NCBI GenBank assembly: GCA_003510825.1
Contig: DOKO01000365.1
Location: 1 to 8,011 of the forward strand
Direction of reading: 5' to 3'
Length of the DNA stretch: 8,011 bases
Source: Stenotrophomonas sp.
GTDB taxonomy: Bacteria > Pseudomonadota > Gammaproteobacteria > Xanthomonadales > Xanthomonadaceae
Both the position numbers and the translations under genes were made by a program. This document shows positions 5,180 to 8,011 of the stretch, piece by piece. Under the pieces are notes generated by a model. The model was given only the letters and a program-made list of their open reading frames with translations. It was not told the DNA's origin and did not search any database. Within the stretch, counting starts at the first letter, position 1; every line of letters starts with the position of its first letter.

Positions 5180-7123
5180 GGGGGTCTCCGGGGCAGCGGC
5201 AAACAGCAGGGTAAAGCAGGTGCCGGTTCCCGGCGTGCTGCGCACGTCCAACCGGCCGCCATGGCCTTCCATGGTCGTGCGGCAGATCGGCAGGCCCATG
5301 CCCATGCCCTGCGGCTTGGTGGTGAAGAACGGCTCGAACAGCCGTTCCAGGTGGTCCTCGGCGATGCCGGGACCGCTGTCGGCCACCTCGATGCAGACCT
5401 GGTCCTGGTGAGGCTGCAGGGTGATGCGCAGCAGACGCGCACTGGCTTGGCCGCTCATCGCCTGGCAGGCATTGAGCAGCAGGTTCACCAGCACCTGCTG
5501 CAGCTGGATGCGTTCACCCAGTACGGCGGGCAGCGTGCCGGCCGACTGCACCTGCACCTCCACCCCGGTCTGCACCAGCTCGTGCTGCAGCAGGCGCAGT
5601 GCGTCGTCCACCAGCACCGCCGGCGACAGCGGCTCATGCGCGGCCGGGGTCTTGCCGAGGAAGTCCCGCACGCCCTTGACGATGCCGCTGGCACGACGCC
5701 CTTCGGCGATGGTGCGTTCGATGGCCTGTTCCACTTCGTCCAGCACCGGTTGTGGCCGACGCAGCCAGCGAAGGCCGGCCTCGCCGTTGGTGACCACCGC
5801 CATCAGCGGCTGGTTGACTTCATGTGCCAGTGACGCGGTCAGTTCGCCCAGCGTGGCCACCCGGCTGGCATGTGCCAGTTCGGCCTGTGCCGCCAGCGCG
5901 CGGGCTTCGGCCTGTTTGCGCTCGCTGATGTCGACCACGAAGACCAGAACGCTGCCGTCGCCATCGTGGCGTGCGGGGAAGGTAATGGTGAACAGCACCG
6001 GCACGACGCTGCCGTCGCTGCGTGTGATCGTGGTTTCGCCTTCGTAGAAGGGCTCTCCGCGCATGAAAGCGCCCAGCGAGGCGGCAAAGGTGGCGTCGTC
6101 GCTGGCCAGCAGTACATCCAGCGAGGCGGGCATCGCGCCGTCGCCGATCAGGCGACGGTATGCGGGGTTGAGCCCGACCATGCGTGCCAGCCGCCGGTAA
6201 CCGGCCAGTGCCTGCGGGGTGGCCTGCAGGTGGACCTGCAGGGCTGCGGCGGTGGACACGCCCTGACGGAAAAGCTCGGCGCGCAGCGCGCTCCAGTCCT
6301 GCTCGGCCACGCCGATGCGGCTGCCATCGAACATGCGCCGGTAGCGTTGCTCGCTCTGCACCAGCGCGGTATGCGCGGCCTGCCGCTCGCTCACATCGGT
6401 ATGTGTTTCCAGCACGCGCAGCGGTCGACCCTGGCGGTCACGCTGCAGTACCCAGCGCGTCTCCAGCCACAGTGTGCGGCCATCGCGCGTGGTCTGTGCC
6501 AGAAGGCCTTCCCAGCGATCGTTGGCCAGCAGCGCCGCTTCGATCTGCGGACGTGGCGCGGGGTAGCGCGTCTGCAGCAGCACATCGGCCTGCTGCCCGG
6601 TGGCTTCTTCGCGCCGCCAACCGTAGACCTCTTCGGCGGTGCAATTCCAGAAGCCGATCGTGCCCGCCGGGTCGCGTACGAAGATCATGTCGTGGGACAG
6701 GTCCAGCAGCACGGCCTGGTCTGCCAGCGTGCGCACCGCGCGCTGGTTCTGCAGCGCCAGCAGCGCGCTGATGGCGATGGCGACCAGGCTGACAACCGCG
6801 CGCACCGTCTGCGGCCCGACGTGGTCCACGCCATGGGTGTCCAGGTAGGCACACAGGGTCAGGCCGGCGGTGGCCACGGCCACGGCGATGATGTCGCCAC
6901 GGCGTCCGGTCCCGGCCACCATGAGCACGGGCAGCACGTACAGCACCGCAACCGCGCCTTCCAGCGTGGACAGGGTATCGAACAGGAAGATCGCCGCCAC
7001 CAGCACGCAGGCGACGACCCGCAGTGCGGTCGCCGGGATGACCGGATGTGCGTACTCGACGTCGCCGCCGCCGCTGGGGCGGGGCTGGCGGGCCCACGGG
7101 TGTTTGCTGCGCGACGCTGCCAT
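5177..7123 (-). CDS. Membrane PAS-PAS sensor histidine kinase, FixL/TodS-type
   Basis: A 648-residue inner-membrane kinase. Four hydrophobic segments (about 33-50, 55-70, 77-95 and 107-124) form an N-terminal membrane module with only short loops, so the signal is probably sensed in the membrane or by the cytoplasmic PAS domains. PAS 1 spans about 135-245 (FWNCTAEEVYGWR at 158-170, ending DVSERQ). PAS 2, with an inserted DWSALR segment (276-281), spans about 260-402 and ends DISERKQ. The dimerisation helix carries the phosphorylatable His434 in LAHEVNQPL. The ATPase domain has the N box (Asn551 in NLLLNACQAM), G1 (DSGPGIA, 582-588), the F box (FEPFFTTK, 596-603) and G2 (GMGMGLPIC). All catalytic motifs are intact and there is no attached receiver. 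The ATG at 7123-7121 is chosen for AAAGGAG four bases upstream; the 47-residue in-frame extension is Arg/Pro-rich and unlikely to be coding. The ligand is unknown, and no haem ligand can be claimed. Confidence 0.92.
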   Translation of the reverse strand: MAASRSKHPWARQPRPSGGGDVEYAHPVIPATALRVVACVLVAAIFLFDTLSTLEGAVAVLYVLPVLMVAGTGRRGDIIAVAVATAGLTLCAYLDTHGVDHVGPQTVRAVVSLVAIAISALLALQNQRAVRTLADQAVLLDLSHDMIFVRDPAGTIGFWNCTAEEVYGWRREEATGQQADVLLQTRYPAPRPQIEAALLANDRWEGLLAQTTRDGRTLWLETRWVLQRDRQGRPLRVLETHTDVSERQAAHTALVQSEQRYRRMFDGSRIGVAEQDWSALRAELFRQGVSTAAALQVHLQATPQALAGYRRLARMVGLNPAYRRLIGDGAMPASLDVLLASDDATFAASLGAFMRGEPFYEGETTITRSDGSVVPVLFTITFPARHDGDGSVLVFVVDISERKQAEARALAAQAELAHASRVATLGELTASLAHEVNQPLMAVVTNGEAGLRWLRRPQPVLDEVEQAIERTIAEGRRASGIVKGVRDFLGKTPAAHEPLSPAVLVDDALRLLQHELVQTGVEVQVQSAGTLPAVLGERIQLQQVLVNLLLNACQAMSGQASARLLRITLQPHQDQVCIEVADSGPGIAEDHLERLFEPFFTTKPQGMGMGLPICRTTMEGHGGRLDVRSTPGTGTCFTLLFAAAPETP

Positions 7124-7374
7124 TGCTCTCCTTTGCGGTCGATTGCATGGCCATCGGCCACGCCGGGGCCGACCATCGCGGCCCTTTCGCGGACATGCTC
7201 GATACCCTGCCTGCCGGTTGTCTTGCACGCTTGTGCCCAACCCGGCCGGCGGTGGCGCTTCCACTTCCGGGCCACCCGGGGCAAACCAAGGTATGGGCTG
7301 ATGGATACCAAGGCGCGATGGGCGCCGGCGACAGGCTTCCCTAGATTGGAGCCGTCCCCGACTGGAGCCTTTCC
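7124..7374. other. Divergent promoter region between kinase and dps
   Basis: These 251 bases must hold the promoters of two divergent genes. Near the kinase side are AAAGGAG (7134-7128, minus) and an inverted repeat, TCGGCC (7154-7159) with GGCCGA (7167-7172). Near the dps side are GGTAT (7290-7294) facing ATACC (7305-7309), each flanked by CCAAG, and a CCGGG/CCCGG pair (7267-7279). Any of these could be an operator. A TATCGA on the minus strand (7204-7199) is a weak -10 candidate for the kinase. No separate small gene is supported. Confidence 0.5.
7342..7347 (+). promoter_or_regulatory. Candidate -10 element for dps (TAGATT)
   Basis: TAGATT sits 27 bases before the dps start and is preceded by C, as in the CTAnAnT shape favoured by the stationary-phase sigma factor RpoS. 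The matching -35 position (about 7319-7324, TGGGCG) is poor, which is common for RpoS promoters. The call is by eye only. Confidence 0.3.
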
Positions 7375-7893
7375 ATGAACGCCCTGACCGCCCCGACCCT
7401 GCCGAGCCAGGCCCTGCGTGTGCGCAATGACCTTGGCCAGCAGGCTGCCATCGATATCGCGCCGGCGCTGACCGCGCTGCTGGCGGACATGTTCGCGCTG
7501 TACCTGAAGACCAGGAACTTCCACTGGCATATCAGCGGGCCGCACTTCCGCGACTACCACCTGATGCTCGATGAGCAGTCCGATCAGATCTTCGCGACCA
7601 CCGATGCCATCGCCGAGCGTGCGCGCAAGGTGGGTGGCACGACGCTGCGTTCGATCGGCCACATCCAGCGTGTGCAGCGATTGCTCGACAACGATGCCGA
7701 GTACGTGACCGCCGAGGACATGCTGGCCGAACTGGGTGATGACAATCGTCGCCTTGCCGGTTTCCTGCGTGCCACCCACGGGGTGTGCGAAGCACACGGC
7801 GACGTGGCCACGGCCAGCCTGATCGAGAACTGGATCGATGAGGCCGAGCGTCGTACCTGGTTCCTGGCGGCATCCCTGCGCGATCCGCGCTGA
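7375..7893 (+). CDS. dps: Dps family ferritin (DNA-protection / iron-storage miniferritin)
   Basis: A 172-residue protein, the usual size for Dps, a dodecameric cytoplasmic ferritin that oxidises Fe(II) with H2O2, stores iron and protects DNA in stationary phase and oxidative stress. The inter-subunit ferroxidase residues are all present with the E. coli spacing: His50 (NFHWHISG), His62, Asp66 (HLMLDEQ), Asp77 and Glu81 (DAIAERA). The first 20 residues contain two Arg and no Lys, unlike the Lys-rich DNA-binding tail of E. coli Dps, so direct DNA binding may be weak or use another surface. The ATG at 7375 follows GGAG by nine bases, and a possible RpoS-like -10 lies upstream. It is transcribed divergently from the sensor kinase. 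The next gene starts 41 bases after its stop on the same strand. Confidence 0.95.
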   Translation: MNALTAPTLPSQALRVRNDLGQQAAIDIAPALTALLADMFALYLKTRNFHWHISGPHFRDYHLMLDEQSDQIFATTDAIAERARKVGGTTLRSIGHIQRVQRLLDNDAEYVTAEDMLAELGDDNRRLAGFLRATHGVCEAHGDVATASLIENWIDEAERRTWFLAASLRDPR

Positions 7894-7905
7894 ACCCCCA
7901 CCCGT

Positions 7906-7918
7906 GGCCGCTGCGGCC
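7906..7918 (+). terminator. Small hairpin after dps
   Basis: GGCCG (7906-7910) pairs with CGGCC (7914-7918) around CTG, 12 bases after the dps stop. It is short and lacks a T tract, so readthrough into the next gene is likely. Confidence 0.25.
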
Positions 7919-7934
7919 CTGCAGGAGACCTGTG

Positions 7935-8011
7935 ATGGATGCCCCCCTGGCCGTACCCCACCATCCCGATGCGGCACCGGCGCTCGTCGCCGATGCCTGG
8001 CGCCAGCGCCT
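7935..8011 (+). CDS. Start of an unidentified gene, cut by the right edge
   Basis: An ATG at 7935-7937 follows GGAG (7924-7927) by seven bases and opens a frame that stays open to the window end (25 codons plus two bases). A GTG immediately before it is in frame and could be an alternative start. The visible N-terminus is rich in Ala, Pro and Asp, with a His pair (residues 9-10) and DAWRQR near the edge. It has no signal peptide and too little sequence for a family call. It lies close enough behind dps to be cotranscribed. Confidence 0.6.
   Translation, partial: MDAPLAVPHHPDAAPALVADAWRQR

Noticed and set aside
7201..7240. Possible sigma-54 promoter around TTGCACG upstream of dps
   Set aside because: The -24 GG and -12 GC elements are not both present at the required spacing.
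7124..7264. N-terminal extension of the kinase by 47 residues
   Set aside because: The extension is Arg/Pro-rich with no Shine-Dalgarno, whereas AAAGGAG lies directly before the ATG at 7123.
5870..7378. Long plus-strand open frame (502 codons) opposite the kinase
   Set aside because: It is antisense to a kinase with every catalytic motif intact. Its translation is low-complexity, rich in Gln, His, Gly and Arg, as expected from GC-rich antisense, and it runs into the dps start.
6859..7977. Minus-strand open frame opposite dps and overlapping the kinase start
   Set aside because: It overlaps both a well-supported dps and the kinase N-terminus in another frame. It has no ribosome-binding site, and its translation mirrors antisense codon bias.

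Overview
The window is about 8 kb of GC-rich (roughly two-thirds G+C) proteobacterial chromosome. The gene content and protein style fit a Xanthomonadaceae-type gammaproteobacterium, with Stenotrophomonas or a close relative the best guess. That assignment rests on composition and recalled family resemblance, not on a database match. I see no rRNA, tRNA, CRISPR array, insertion sequence or phage gene.

Layout. (1) The left edge (1-629, + strand) holds the C-terminal part of a Lys/Ala-rich histone H1-like protein, with an internal 11/22-residue repeat. (2) It converges on a run of six minus-strand genes across a hairpin-rich spacer (630-709). In transcription order (right to left) these are: a membrane PAS-PAS sensor histidine kinase (7123-5177), a FixJ/LuxR-type response regulator (5175-4543), a stand-alone receiver protein (4419-4030), a cofactor-free haloperoxidase/esterase-type alpha/beta hydrolase (3944-3108), an MFS exporter (3038-1848) and an FAD-dependent aromatic-type monooxygenase (1837-710). 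(3) Divergent from the kinase, across a 251-bp spacer, is a Dps family ferritin (7375-7893, +). After it begins an unidentified gene cut by the right edge (7935 onward).

How the genes may work together. The kinase and FixJ-type regulator are separated by one base and form a clear two-component pair. The stand-alone receiver is downstream on the same strand. Its receiver resembles that of the FixJ-type protein, so it may be a phosphate sink, a competitor or an adaptor in the same relay. The MFS and monooxygenase genes are ten bases apart, with the ribosome-binding site of the second overlapping the stop codon of the first, so they are an operon. The hydrolase just upstream may belong to the same transcript. 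Oxygenase, hydrolase and exporter suggest modification and export or detoxification of a small, probably aromatic, compound. The two-component genes lie directly upstream and could control it, but this is inference from position.

Nothing here is clearly a wholly new system. The items most worth checking are the kinase/FixJ/orphan-receiver trio and its possible link to the oxygenase-exporter cassette, the repeat structure of the H1-like protein, and the proline-rich start of the stand-alone receiver.
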